NCBI GenBank assembly: GCA_034440615.1
Contig: JAOTOM010002240.1
Span: 31,833-95,832 of the forward strand
Reading direction: 5' to 3'
From: Ashinkailepas kermadecensis
Lineage: Eukaryota > Arthropoda > Thecostraca > Neolepadidae
DNA length: 64,000 nt
How positions within the stretch are numbered: the stretch's first letter is position 1; every line of letters begins with the position of its first letter. The position numbers and the translations under genes were made by a program. The notes under the pieces were generated by a model that saw only the letters and a list, made by a program, of their open reading frames with translations, was not told where the DNA came from and did not search any database. Below are positions 21,841 to 33,985 of this stretch, piece after piece.

Positions 21841-22538
21841 CAACATAGTCGTTTTTAGGAACACGGCTGCACAGAAAGGCTGACGACCTATCATATCATA
21901 TCCTGATATCCTGGATATCAGGATAACATATCCTGTTAGGCCTTAAAAAGTGAGGGAAACGAGAAACAACAACATTACAGCTACTCCGTTTTACACAATC
22001 TATGAAGACGTGAGCAAAGGTCTGGAGTATTTCAAAGGGACGCCGCAAACCAGGAATTGATGCTGACGTTCAAAATACTTCGGTATGAACTTGTGAAAAC
22101 AGTGGAGAATGGTTCTGAAAGCGCATTTGTTCCAAGAAGCCATCCCAATATAAACAGTGCTCACAAAGAGAGGAAGGCGATAGTTCTGCCCGCTTACTTG
22201 TGCGTCTTGCTCTGTGGCAAGTGGAGATACCGACCATCGCTTCCAACCGGCGCTTCACATATCTTTCCAAGGTGTGGGGAGCATCGCTGGGAGTCAAAAC
22301 CAGAACTGTCGAGCGCACAGACCACCACGTGAATTTTGCCACATTCAAGGTCATTAAAATATTTGTGGTCCGATTTCACCGTCTGCAGTCAGTATGTACA
22401 ACTGCAGGCTCCATCTTTACCGGCCATAATGGCCATTCAGGATCTCGACAGGAGCAAACCTCACAATGGTGGAGAAGAGCGCTTCTGAATTTCACACCTG
22501 ATCTCAATCGTGGCTCATCGTAACATTGGCACCGATGC
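21841..22538. other. Single-copy DNA with a palindrome, no gene recognised
   Basis: A near-perfect inverted repeat, TATCCTGATATCC / GGATATCAGGATA, lies at about 21899-21924. Frames of up to 107 codons around 22200-22523 show no known domain. Confidence 0.5.
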
Positions 22539-22735
22539 CCTGGCATACGCCTGTGGCGGCGTCTGACAACACGTGAATCCCTGGCATATGCCTGTGGCGG
22601 CGTCTGACAACACGTGAATCCCTGGTCTGTGCCTGTGGTGCCGCCTCACAACACGTGAATCCCGCGCCTATGTATGTGTTGGCGCCGCACAACACGTGTA
22701 TCCTGGCATACGTCAAGTGCCGCGGCACGCAATTT
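22539..22735. repeat. 41 bp minisatellite (about 4.5 units)
   Basis: Units run CCTGGCATACGCCTGTGGCG, GCGTCTGACAACACGTGAAT, C. Divergence increases to the right, where the last units are recognisable mainly by ACAACACGTG. Confidence 0.88.
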
Positions 22736-22919
22736 TAGATTAGGCTGTCGGCTGTTGGTGACTGGTGGCAGCTAGTGCCAGCTCCACCGATAACGAGCGG
22801 CACCATTCCTCACGCTGGGGGGGGGGGGGACAAGAATAATGGACGGCCCAGGGTTTGTTGACTGTCACCGCCTGGCCCCCAACTAAAGCTGGAGAACCGT
22901 GCACTGGTCCACCGTGCTG

Positions 22920-23615
22920 CACCTACGCCTGACAGGTCCACCGTGCTGCACCTACGGCTGACAGTTCCACCGTGCTGCACCTACGGCTGACAGCTCCGCC
23001 GTGCTGCACCTACGGCTGACAGGTTCTGTACGGCACCTACGGCTGACAGCTCCACTGTGCTGCATGTACGGCTGACAGGCCCACCGTGCTGCACCTACGT
23101 CTGACAGGTGCTGTACGGCACCTATGGCTGACAGCTCCAGTGTGCTGCACCTACGGCTGACGGGTTCTGTACGGCACCTACGGCTGACAGCTCCAGTGTG
23201 CTGCACCTACGTCTGACAGGTGCTGTACGGCACCTATGGCTGACAGCTCCAGTGTGCTGCACCTACGTCTGACAGGTGCTGTACGGCACCTATGGCTGAC
23301 AGCTCCAGTGTGCTGCACCTACGGCTGACGGGTTCTGTACGGCACCTACGGCTGACAGCTCCAGTGTGCTGCACCTACATCTGACAGGTGCTGTACGGCA
23401 CCTATGGCTGACAGCTCCAGTGTGCTGCACCTACGTCTGACAGGTGCTGTACGGCACCTATGGCTGACAGCTCCAGTGTGCTGCACCTACGTCTGACAGG
23501 TGCTGTACGGAACCTATGGCTGACAGCTCCAGTGTGCTGCACCTACGGCTGACGGGTTCTGTACGGCACCTACGGCTGACAGCTCCAGTGTGCTGCACCT
23601 ACGTCTGACAGATGA
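22920..23615. repeat. 56 bp minisatellite built of two related 28 bp halves
   Basis: One half has TGCTGCACCTACGGCTGAC and the other TTCTGTACGGCACCTACGG with CTGACAGCTCCAG. The leftmost units (to about 23020) are mostly the first half only, while later units alternate regularly, so the dimer probably arose within the array and spread. Confidence 0.9.
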
Positions 23616-23767
23616 GAGCGGCACATACGTGTACACTGTGCGGAGCTCCGCCACGGCACAGTCAGCTATTGAGGGACCGGCGCATGCCATGGTCTGTTGC
23701 CTGTTGCCGTCGCGTCTGTTGCCTGGCAGCATCGACAGTCGATACGGGATATTGCTCCAACGCCAGG

Positions 23768-24215
23768 CCCGCTGACGAGCTGACGACTGTGTGGCTGTCA
23801 AGGCCCGCTGACGACTGTGTGGCTGTCACGGCCCCCGACGAGCTGACGACTGTGTGGCTGTCACGGCCCGCTGACGAGCTGACGACTGTGTGGCTGTCAC
23901 GGCCCGCTGACGAGCTGACGACTGTGTGGCTGTCACGGCTCGCTGACGACTGTGTGACTTTCACGGCCCGCTGACGACTGTGTGGCTGTCACGGCCCGCT
24001 GACGAGCTGACGACTGTGTGGCTCTCACGGCCCGCTAACGACTGTGTGGCTGTCACGGCCCGCTGACGACTGTGTGGCTGTCACGGCCCGCTGACGAGCT
24101 GACGACTGTGTGGCTGTCACGGCCCGCTGACGACTGTGTGACTTTCACGGCCCGCTGACGACTGTGTGGCTGTTACGGCCCGCTGACGAGCTGACGACTG
24201 TGTGGCTGTCACGGC
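23768..24215. repeat. 28/36 bp minisatellite
   Basis: Units are GACGACTGTGTGGCTGTCAC followed by GGCCCGCT, with or without an 8 bp insert GACGAGCT. The two unit lengths alternate irregularly. One unit type reads GTGTGACTTTCACGG. Confidence 0.92.
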
Positions 24216-24610
24216 CCGCTGCCCTGCGATGCCGATGGTCTACAGACTGCCCATGTTGCATCGTCGGAAATGTATTGTTCTTCGGCGCAGTATCGCATTT
24301 CACAGCCGGAGCAATGGGTGACGTGATGCCCTATTTTACGGCCTTAGCGCCGGATGATGGAGATGAATGCACGCCTGAGGAATCAGATCATGTTCGAATC
24401 TGGGGAAGACACCACATTCATGGGAACTCGTCGTCGTGGTCTACCCACTCTGGTGAACACAATCCATCGGCTGGAACGGCCAGTGAGCACGAAGCTGGAG
24501 CCATGCTAGGTAATTGGCCGGTGTCAGGATTACCTAACATGTCCTCCTACACAACAGATTGGGCCAGATGCACTTCAAAACCAATCCTTTTCGGATGTGC
24601 CACCTGGCTG
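24216..24610. other. Single-copy DNA between two arrays
   Basis: Part of a 176-codon plus-strand frame (24164-24694) that starts in one array and ends in the next. No domain is recognisable, so I do not call a gene. Confidence 0.45.
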
Positions 24611-24775
24611 CTATCCCCTACATATCGGCTCACGTGCCTTCTATCACTTAACTGCCATCCCCTACATATCAGCTCACGTGTCTTTAATCACTAACTGCCA
24701 TCCCCTACATATCGGCTCACGTGCCTTCTATCACCTAACTGCCATCCCCTACATATCGGCTCACGTGCCATCTTT
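24611..24775. repeat. 44 bp minisatellite (about 3.7 units)
   Basis: Units contain CCCCTACATATCGGCTCACG, TGCCTTCTATCACTTAACTG and CCAT, starting at 24615, 24659, 24703 and 24747. The array abuts the 3' tail of the RNase H LINE. Confidence 0.9.
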
Positions 24776-25905
24776 GTAAGTTATTTGAGTTTAAGGGCGC
24801 TTTGACCAAAGCGTGATCATTTAGCGCCCATAACTTTCAATTAAGCGTTTCAGTTAGTTATGCGGACAGTTCAAGTGTTACCGGGGTGAATAGATGGCCC
24901 AAAAGCCGATCGCTCTCAGAAAGCGGAATATGTTCCCAGAACGAACTATGTCTGAGTCATCAGCCAGGACATCACGATATGTGTTGAGCTGTGTAGTATT
25001 TCCATAAAACAATCTTCGCTCTGTTGAGAAGTGCTGGCACGAGAAAAGTACGTGACGTACGGTCAAGTTTCCTAAACAGCGGGGACACTGGGGTCCCTCG
25101 TCGCCGCAGAGAAGGCATTGGTGAGTAGCATGTATGTGGCCGAGACGCAGTCTGCACAGCGTCACCTCGTCACTTCTGGATCTGCTTTGGCACGATGGCC
25201 AGTCTCCAATGTGTGGTTTTATCGCGTGCAGCTTATTGTTGATCCGTGCGCTCCAGCTCGTGTGCCATTTGGTGTTAATATATGATGATATTCCGGTGAG
25301 ATGGTCTCTGGCTGGCAGTGGAAAAGCACGTGTTTGCGGTCTCCAGGCAGCCCATTTCGCTGCAGAATCGGCGCGTTCATTTCCCGATACTCCCACATGG
25401 CTGCGGATCCAGCACAAACGAAGAGTCTTCCCATCCTGATGTATAGCAGTCAGACGAGTCAGAATATCAAGGAGTAATGGGCTAGATTGGTAAAATCCAG
25501 TCGGTGCCAAAAGGCTACTGAAGGAATCAGATAAAATGACATAGTCAACATCCCGCGAGATCTCAACGTCGGAAAGCGCTTTGATGATTGCAACGAGTTC
25601 TAACTGTACACCGAGACATATCTAGGTAAAGTAAAACATCTGACAGAGAAACCGCACACAAACGCAGATCCTACTCCACAGTCACCCTTCGACCATCTGT
25701 GAAAATGCGTGTGGAAACCTCCAAACGCTTCCAAATGCTCCAAAGTTTTCATCCGAAACAGCTCAGGTGAAACATTGCCCTTAGGCATCGCTGCCAGTGT
25801 CAGATCAACTGCAGGAGACACCAGATTCCACGGGGGTACCGATGGTTGATGCACACACGTCACTCTCACGTGCCATCTAGAAGAGTGTGTGATGCGTTCT
25901 CGGTT
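24776..25905 (-). mobile_element. RNase H-bearing LINE, 3' fragment with its tail
   Basis: On the minus strand this holds the end of the RT/RNase H polyprotein, a zinc-knuckle C-terminus, a stop at 24880-24878 and a ~100 bp 3' UTR. The UTR ends GCGCCCTTAAACTCAAATAAC. LINEs with an RNase H domain after the RT belong to the I/R1/LOA/Tad-type clades. The RT itself is missing (5' truncation), and the reading is broken by frameshifts. The 3' tail resembles short fragments at 39676 and 41530 and, more loosely, the tail of the SINE family here. Confidence 0.85.
24878..25740 (-). pseudogene. LINE RNase H domain and CCHC-like C-terminus (broken)
   Basis: RNase H removes RNA from the RNA/DNA hybrid during retrotransposition. 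Reading on the minus strand, IFTDG (first Asp) near 25705 is followed in another frame by SKGDCGVGSAFVCG. Then come GVQLELVAIIKALSD (Glu), YVILSDSFSSLLA (Asp) and WIRSHVGVSGNERADSAAK (last Asp), so all four catalytic positions can be traced. The C-terminus has CLLCGDEGPQCPRC then TVRHVLFSC, a zinc-knuckle arrangement common in this LINE group. One base is missing inside the TDGSK box, and a second frame change lies near 25610. From 25510 the frame is open for 210 codons. Confidence 0.87.
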
Positions 25906-26435
25906 GACTACTTTGATCATTGTGGTGGGCTCCAGGCCGCACCTTAACCAATGAGATTGGCCCAAGGCCGCAGGGTTATCTCTAACGGTTACCAGTATTT
26001 TGTGTTGTTGTTATGAATACTGCTTGTTGCATTTATACACTCACCTGCAATGGTGAATATTGCTTCATGGACGCAGCAACCCTACACTGTGCAAATACAA
26101 TGCATATCAACAGCCAGCATGGTGATACAACACAATTTGTGAAATTATATTACTTCTCTCGCTATTCTTTTACGAACACTATTTCATTCCATCACTGACA
26201 TAGTAAGCATACTACGAAAACATAAGTAGCCCATCCACACACCATGCTGATGGTGGCATTGAAGAGGATATATGCTACAATTCTAACTATCTTAGAGCGA
26301 TTTTGAAATAACGACGGTTGAAATGACATCAATGACATCAATGACATCTCTTGGGACATCAATAGATTGAAACATCAATATGTCTTCTTTAATTAATGGA
26401 GTAAAACAGTAGCACCCCCGAAAAAACATACATAT
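25906..26435. other. AT-rich DNA, no gene recognised
   Basis: No frame longer than 61 codons is found after 25966. A short tandem ATGACATCA (three copies) lies near 26320-26350. The DNA then grades into a long AT microsatellite. Confidence 0.5.
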
Positions 26436-26800
<365 letters not shown>

Positions 26801-28289
26801 GCATATGCAGTTGACAGCCACGCCGATCGGTGCTGCGCCGCGTGTCTCGGGCTGCAGTCGGCGTGTGACCCTGCGCTGTTGTCAGGTGGCGGTCGTGCCG
26901 GCGCCATCAGCCCCCGACAGCCACGCGGGACAGCACTGAGGTGCGTGTCTCACGCCTCGCGCTGTGGCCGTCGCCAGGCTGACGCAAACACTTTGGTAAT
27001 GACGTCTTCCCGTGAATGGACCGACGTAATCTGCCCAGGTGCCGGGATGATTGGATCTGTCTGAAGCCGTTCTTACGAGAACACTTCTAAATATCTTCTT
27101 CTTCACTTCTTCTAATCAGTCGACGCACAGGCGATGAGTGCATATGCGAGTCTCAAGCTGCTGGAGTACGACTATTGCTTGACGGATACACAAGTGTTGG
27201 ACAAACGAGCCGATACCGGATTTGTGTGGATCCAGGTCATTGTACACTACACAAAATTGCTCCGTGTGTTGTCCCTCTTGTGCACATATTGCATCCTTCT
27301 CTCTGCCGTTCAGTTGGCGGGGAGAGGGGCTGGGGGCAGCTTGTATCTGCTAGGGGTATGGCACCTGCACCTGCCGGCGCCGGCCAGCCTGCCGGCAGTG
27401 CCCCGTTCGCCCCGGCCCGCTCACACCCTGTTACGGATTTATAGGCGAAGGCGGGCTCTTCTACTCCGTCCCATACGTCTGTGAGTACGTCCGGCGGATC
27501 ACGTTGCTTGGGATGGCTGTGGATGTGCGGCTGGGCATAGGTAGGATACATGAGAACAACGTCTGCGTCGTCGTTGTCTACGGCGATCGTCCAGCTGCGG
27601 GACCACCGCAGCAGGAGCGCAGCCAACATTTTCGGAAGAAAGGGGCAAGCCAGTGCTAAAGGAATGGGGAAAATCTTGCTTCCAGCAAACTAAATGGGAA
27701 AATGAACGACTTGAGGCTTACAGGGAAGGGCATCGTGCCCTCCTCTGGCTGCGCCACAGCACCCCAGGTACCGAACCCTCTCTTTCCAAGTCATGTACCC
27801 GCTACCAGATTGCAAGAGGGGTTCCGAGTGATGTTCTGAGATACATTTCGACAGCAACGGTTTTCTGACAGCTGGACGCATACCTCCGGTCCAAAATGGC
27901 TCAACTCGTCCTTAGCTGGCCATAGCTCTAGCTGTCACACGTGCTGCTGATTGGTCCATCATTCCTCCCTTTCGTTCCCAGATATTCATTATGTAGTTCT
28001 AATGACCAACGTGCTGTGTGTACAATTTATCTCCCTCAGTGGTACGTCAGCATCCAACGGGTGCTACTTCCCCAGATCGTTGCTTGGGACTTAAGGGCCG
28101 ACTCAAATTATAACCACCCGTGTCTAGGTTCCGAGGGACATCGGGTGGCACGACTTGGTTCCGCATGATGAGCTATTATTTCTTCTACGGCCTTGAAGGT
28201 TCCGTAACACTGGACTGCAAAGCTCCACTGGCTCCCGCTGAACCTTGTCTGGACTCGGGTATCAATAATTGCCGACCTACCTAACCTTC
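26801..28289. other. Mixed-composition DNA, no gene recognised
   Basis: The left end (26815-27060) and 27310-27450 are GC- and CpG-rich, unlike the AT-rich neighbours. Frames reach 116 codons (27134-27484) and 130 codons on the opposite strand over the same DNA, with no known domain. A promoter-like CpG patch is possible but unsupported. Confidence 0.45.
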
Positions 28290-29075
28290 CTCAGTCATCA
28301 CAATTGTCGTGCCTTGTCACGCCTCAGTGCACTGCACTCCTTTCATGGGTGGTAAGCCCTCCTTCACTGAGTGCCCTGCCCTACTTACTACCCTGCCCTT
28401 CTGCATTATCTGTCGACCTTGGCGCCCAATTCCCTTAAATGCCCTGGTCTTCTGAGTGACCTGTCTTTATAATGTTCTATCCGAAATATTGCCCTGTTCC
28501 AAGTGCCCGTTCTCTCTAGTGCCTTGCCATCTTTAGTGTTCCACCCCCTTGAGTGCCCTGGTTGGTTATTGGTTTTACGACACGTCGACCGTTGAGTCGT
28601 GTAGCGTCGCCAATCTCTCACGCCGATTGGTCGCGGGCGAAGAGTAGCGACAGGTGAGACTCGAACCCACAACCTTTCGATTGTGAGACGAGCATCTTAC
28701 CCCTAGACCACTCGTCCCCCTCTTGTGTGCCCTATTGCTAATTTTAGAGCCCCTACTCCATCCAAGTTCACTGCCCTTATTAAGTATCCTGCGTCACTTA
28801 GTGACCTGTTCTTATTGCCTTGCTCTACTTAGCGCCCTGCCCTGCTTTCCTAAGTGTTCGATTGAGTGTCCTGTCCTTATCGGTGCCATGCCCTTCTGAA
28901 TTATATGCACGCTTGGTGCCCTACCTTTGTTAGTGTCCCACCCTCCAGAGTATCCTGCCATCTTGAGCATCTTGTTCTCGTGAGCGCCATCGTCAGCGCT
29001 CCACCCTATTTAGCTATATAACCCAGTGTCATATTGAACGTCCTACCCTTCTGGGTATCATATCCCGCTTCTTTG
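28290..29075. repeat. Highly degenerate minisatellite with AGTGCCCTGCCCTT-like units
   Basis: Short pieces such as GAGTGCCCTGCCC, TTAGTGTCCCACCC and AAGTGTTCGATTGAG recur every ~18-25 bp with many substitutions and indels, over roughly 790 bp. A young SINE (28560-28721) interrupts it. The period is approximate because no two units are identical. Confidence 0.65.
28560..28721 (-). mobile_element. tRNA-derived SINE, copy 2
   Basis: It is nearly identical to the copy at 6148, with the same tRNA-Val-like head (A box TGGTCTAGGGG, B box GGTTCGAGTCT on the minus strand) and the same tail. It is flanked by CTTGAGTGCCCT (28548-28559) and CTTGTGTGCCCT (28722-28733), a likely 12 bp target-site duplication with one mismatch. 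The caveat is that the host array is itself made of such words. Confidence 0.92.
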
Positions 29076-29109
29076 CCCTGTTCGTCACTTGTCTCCAATA
29101 CATTGTGCT

Positions 29110-30040
29110 CTGGGCCGACGTACAAGCACAGGGCTGATGTAGACGGCCCTGGGAAGATGAATAGGGTCTCCGAGTCTATGGGCCCATGGATCGACGCTGA
29201 GGGCCTCTGGCCGGGCCAACGTGAAGGATTCCGAGGCAGACGGAGGGACTCCGGGTTGGTGGAAAGCCCTCGAGCTGATGGAGATAGTCCTGTCCAGGAA
29301 AAGTGACTGAGTCAACGGTGATTAGCTCAGTCATCCGAAAAAGACTGCCCTAACCACTTGAAAAAGACTGCCCTAACCACTTGAAACCACCACAGGCTTT
29401 GGGAGAGCCCCTAGGTCGAGGGATGGCTCCAAGCCGATGTGAAAGAGTCTGAAATGACAAAGGGGCCAGGGTCGTTGGAAGGGCTCTCGGCCTGATAGAA
29501 AGGGTCATGGTCAGTGTAAGAGAGCGCCTGAGCCAACGGAGACGGCTTCTCAGCAGTCAAGAGGCCCATGTCACTCAAAGGTGCCCAGTCTACCAGGAGA
29601 CCTTTATAATCGTGTGTGTTACCTTACGACAATCCTGTGTGCGCCCGAGCCAGGGACCCTTCATATCGGCTTGGGATCCTCTCCATCGGAAAAGTGACCT
29701 TCCCCATCGGTTTAGGGCCTTCTTCGTTCACTCAGAAGGCGCTTTCAACGACTGGGGGGGGGGGGGGCACTCTGTCGGTCTAGAGGCCCTTCACGTTGGC
29801 CTGGACTGTTGGCTCTCAGCATCTGCCCGTGGGAACTCTCCATCGATTCGATTACACTCTTTACCGGCCAGGGACGCTCTGTATCAACCCGAGCTGTTTC
29901 GTCGGCCCTGAAACCATTATTGGTGGCCTAGAGGCCCTCTGGAGTCCCAAATGTATTGTACACTTCGTCACGACCAATGTTGAAACACCGCCTTCAATGA
30001 TGTTGATACCCACCTTGGATATCGAAGGGACTCAGGGGGC
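29110..30040. repeat. Degenerate ~22-27 bp minisatellite with an internal change of orientation
   Basis: Left of about 29600 the units look like CCAAGCCGATGTGAAAGAGT and CTCGAGCTGATGGAGATAG. Right of about 29640 they appear as reverse complements, for example TCATATCGGCTTGGGATCC and CTCTCCATCGGAAAAG. The two halves are therefore head to head. A G-run at 29754-29767 and a perfect 24 bp local duplication at 29336-29383 also lie here. The plus-strand frames of up to 134 codons are not convincing. Confidence 0.65.
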
Positions 30041-32024
30041 TCAGGGGTCTTGATCCCACGGCCACTCACCTGGATCAGCCACTGGCCGCCATTGCTCCGC
30101 TTGCGGCCAAGATACTTCAAGCAGGCCAAAAGAAAGTTGATCTCAGATGAGCCTATTTTACGACTGTTGCTGGCTTGCGAGTGTGGCTGTAACCATTAAT
30201 TCCTTCTTATTTTTGCGCTTATTATGTTCAACAACAAGGTCAATTGGCCGCACTCTCCCCCGTGCCTATTTTCCCCTCTATCATAAATATATCAATGTGG
30301 GGAAAATGCTTCCCACAGTACCCGAGTGCATACCTGCCCCTTATGTATATGTTGCATTGCTGTGTTCTGGTCGTGGACTTTCTAGAACGATATCGCGCAT
30401 TGTTCCACACATTTAATGTTCTTGTGGCAATTGTGTCACCACATTCAGGTTCTAGGTGGGATCCAACCACAGGGCACAAGAATGATTTGCAAACTAGAGG
30501 AGTAAGCTCTGATAGTCTTCTGTCCCCGTCCCCTTCTCCCATCCTAATTAACGTGAGAAACTAGGATTTGGGATACTTTGGTTCTGGGCCCAAAGTAGTT
30601 TTTATTTGTGCGGTCAAAATGTTCAGTTCAGCTGCTTAAAAGATGAATACCTACTCCTTCCATGTTCCTATGCCCCTGTCTAACCTAGACACAAGAAGCC
30701 ATGGAGACAAATTGCGGGCGGGACAAATTGCTCGTGGAGACAAATTGCGTTTTCCGGGGTTATAAAATGTCAAGGTTATTACACGGGTACCATACATAGT
30801 TAGCTATACATGGCTATATATATAACAGCTATACATGGTATATAGTTCCCATACATAGTCCCATCAGAGCTTTGCGGGTTGGCGTTCCTGGCGTACCAAT
30901 GGCTAATGCCGATTATTTATGTATAAGCATTATTGCTATAAATTGTTATGTGCCGGAATGAAAAGCAAAGTCGCAAATTCGTTCCAGCACTAGTACGGAG
31001 GAAGATAAAAATCAAGTTTGCTGTTTGTAATACACGATGATATGCAATAGCTGCACAACCCTTTCAAAGGCTTCTTGAAGGAAAAATCAGACAGGCAGGC
31101 AGGCCCACGGTCTCACATCCTGGTGCGCGAGATTAACCCGCACAACGGATGCAGCCACACTCTTGCATTGCATCTAACGAAAGTATCCGTCCCGTCCAAA
31201 GTACATCGCGACGCCTGCGTCCATGCACACGATTTAACCCGCCGCAATAGCCACTCTACAAGGAGTGCATTGCATTAAAAGCTTTCTGACAGGACGGGGG
31301 AGGCACGTAATTCCATTATGGGAGCCGGAACGCACGAGGCGCTAGGGCGCATCGCTCTCTTCAATGCCGATATATAGCATGAACATTATGGTGTTGACTG
31401 GAAAGAATTCACTTAGAAGTATCTCCCCCGCATAAAGCTTAATCTTCCGCCTATGGTGAATTCGAGTCCCATCAGATCTTATTCAGTTACTAATGCAACG
31501 CGAGCTGGATTCATGGACGGAGCCCCGTATGGTACTGTACACTATACAGCATTGGAACTGCAAACAATCCGCTTGCAGAGTGGTAACAATTTGACAAGTT
31601 CGTGAGCGTCAAGGTTGAATCGTACATCCTTCTAAGTGCCTACTGGAAAACCTACTGTTCTTCCGTGCCCTGCAGCGCCTAGGTATACATGCTGCTCTAC
31701 AATACACTGCTACATTCCTCTATAACGCCTGATTATATTTAGTAGCCTGTCTTACAGACTTTTGGTGAAGCCGTAACTGTGCATGTGGGCTTACTGGGAT
31801 TTTTGAACCCTTTACCTAGCAATCTTACTATTTACAGGATTGCCTTCGTGTCACCAAAGAAATCGTAAAATTATCTTCTAATGTTACTGATGATCTCAGA
31901 TCTAGACATTCACTCTAGATCTCAAATATAGACATTCTGTTAAGAAAATAAGGGGAGACAGTCATTAACAAGACAATACCGGATACACCATCACGAGATT
32001 AAAATGAATATAAGTATTCAGGGT
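30041..32024. other. Single-copy DNA, no gene recognised
   Basis: A 12 bp word GAGACAAATTGC recurs three times near 30695-30750, and a palindromic stretch built on CATACATAGT/CTATACATGG lies at 30788-30866. Frames reach about 106 codons, with overlapping frames on the other strand. Nothing resembles a known protein. Confidence 0.5.
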
Positions 32025-32098
32025 TAGGTGAGGTTAACTTAGGTCAGATTAGGGTCGGGTAGGATAGGATAGGCACGTCAGGTTAGGTTAGGATTGGT
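32025..32098. repeat. Degenerate TTAGG-type tract
   Basis: GGTTAGGTGAGGTTAAC, GTAGGATAGGATAGG and AGGTTAGGTTAGGA occur in close succession. TTAGG is the usual arthropod telomeric unit, and such degenerate interstitial tracts are frequent in arthropod genomes. Reverse-orientation equivalents (CCTAACCTAAC) lie near 57765 and 57872. Confidence 0.6.
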
Positions 32099-33495
32099 AC
32101 TCTACAGCATTGATTGTAGAGTGTAACTATAAATAACTATAACTATAAATAATAGTCAAGGTCAAGGTCGTCCTAGGTCATTGTCATGTAACAATCTATA
32201 TAATGATTTTAGGTTCATGCATGTGTAAATATAGTGCAATGAGGCCTACTACCTGATTGCAACTTGGTAGCGCTTACAACATCTTTTATTTCTATGAAGT
32301 CAGTTGAGTGGCCCAAGGCCACTGCCAATTTTGGCCCATGATAGGCGAACGTGACTATCCTGTAATTTGCGTTTTGTAATTAGCTATGAAATGACGTGCG
32401 TCTTAACATTGTGTCTTTAAAAGATATTGGGATATGAAATGTTCTTGAAAAAACAATTTGTTTTCTGAAAAAACAAATTTTTATCTTATTTTTTTTTAAA
32501 TCAAAAGTGAGGCCATTTACTACTAGCCATTGGGCCATTTATCGAGGGCATTCCGATGACATCCGGCTTGCATTCGTGCACCGCTTGCTTTCGAAGCTAG
32601 ACGGAGCTTAACCCCCCCCGAGACAGAATGTGAGGATTTGACTAGAGAGATGGGACCGGTTAAGCTTTGGTGGTCAATTAATAGGATGCCAAAAACAGGA
32701 AAACAGCTGAGAGCTTACATGAAAGTGACACCCTGCCTGGTAACCAGGTTTAGTTCCAATTCACATCATTACCAGTGAGGCCGCAGGCCAAACGAGTCTA
32801 GTTCAGGAATGTTTTCCTGTTGACCGACCTAGCTTGGCTGAAGCCGGCCAGGTCGCAAGAACTTCTCAAGACATATAACTTTTCAGCCAGGGATTGCATA
32901 GCTTTGGAACTTTCATCGTAAGGTAACTGTTTTTCAAACTGCTCGCGTGTGGTTCCAAAAGAAAGACTACTGAGTTATAAATAGGTGAGAAGCTACCCCT
33001 AGATATTTTCTGGAAAATCAAGACAAATGCTTTTTTTTCAAAGCCCATAACATCGCAACAATGCGCTGTAGGACTTTAAAGCTCACATCGGAAGATCGCC
33101 AGTTCTTTTATAATTTGTTCGTAGATGGTCCTAAAAGAAACCTTACTGAGGTTTTAATATAAGAGTTATTTTCTTCCTCTGGCCTCACCCAGATACCAAT
33201 TCATGGAGCCGCGTTTTACAATGTCCTACGTCATGGGAAGCAACTCATATTATCGGTTCCAAGATATATTTGAATAAAGGTTACACCTTCGATAGCGATA
33301 AAAACGCCTCGCAGAATACCAAAACAGTGATTGTAGCTGACCACGTGCGAGCTCATGGTCCTTCTCTTCAGCCCAGCACTGGCCCAACCTAACCGTCCAG
33401 CTGGGTCAGCTCTCACGAATCGAGGCGGTCTCAGTGTCACGGGTCGAACGACCGGACCCTGCCGCCGTCGACTAATTCCCTGCCGTCCACGCCTT
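32099..33495. other. Single-copy DNA, no gene recognised
   Basis: AT-rich with A- and T-runs at 32447-32505. No frame above about 60 codons is found before the minisatellite-driven frames begin at 33231. No RNA gene is seen. Confidence 0.5.
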
Positions 33496-33499
33496 TCCA

Positions 33500-33985
33500 A
33501 ATAGCAACCAATGGACGATGGAAGGGTGGCTCGGCGCCGGCTGACGTGACGGCGGCCGTCCCGGAAGGGTGGCTCGGCACTGGCTGACGTGACGGCAGCC
33601 GTCCCGGAAGGGTGGCTCGGCGCCGGCTGACGTGACGGCAGCCGTCCCGGAAGGGTGGCTCGGCGCCGGCTGACGTGACGGCGGCCGTCCCGGAAGGGTG
33701 GCTCGGCGCCGGCTGACGTGACGGCAGCCGTCCCGGAAGGGTGGCTCGGCGCCGGCTGACGTGACGGCAGCCGTCCCGGAAGGGTGGCTCGGCGCCGGCT
33801 GACGTGACGGCAGCCGTCCCGGAAGGGTGGCTCGGCGCCGGCTGACGTGACGGCAGCCGTCCCGGAAGGGTGGCTCGGCGCCGGCTGACGTGACGGCAGC
33901 CGTCCCGGAAGGGTGGCTCGGCACTGGCTGACGTGACGGCAGCCGTCCCGGAAGGGTGGCTCGGCGCCGGCTGACGTGACGCTGT
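33500..33985. repeat. 43 bp minisatellite (about 11 units)
   Basis: Units contain GGCTGACGTGACGGCAGCCG, TCCCGGAAGGGTGGCTCGGC, GCC, with single-base variants such as GGCGGCCG and GGCACT. The period is not a multiple of three, which explains three long minus-strand frames (150-283 codons) with the same residues in shifted order. Confidence 0.95.
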
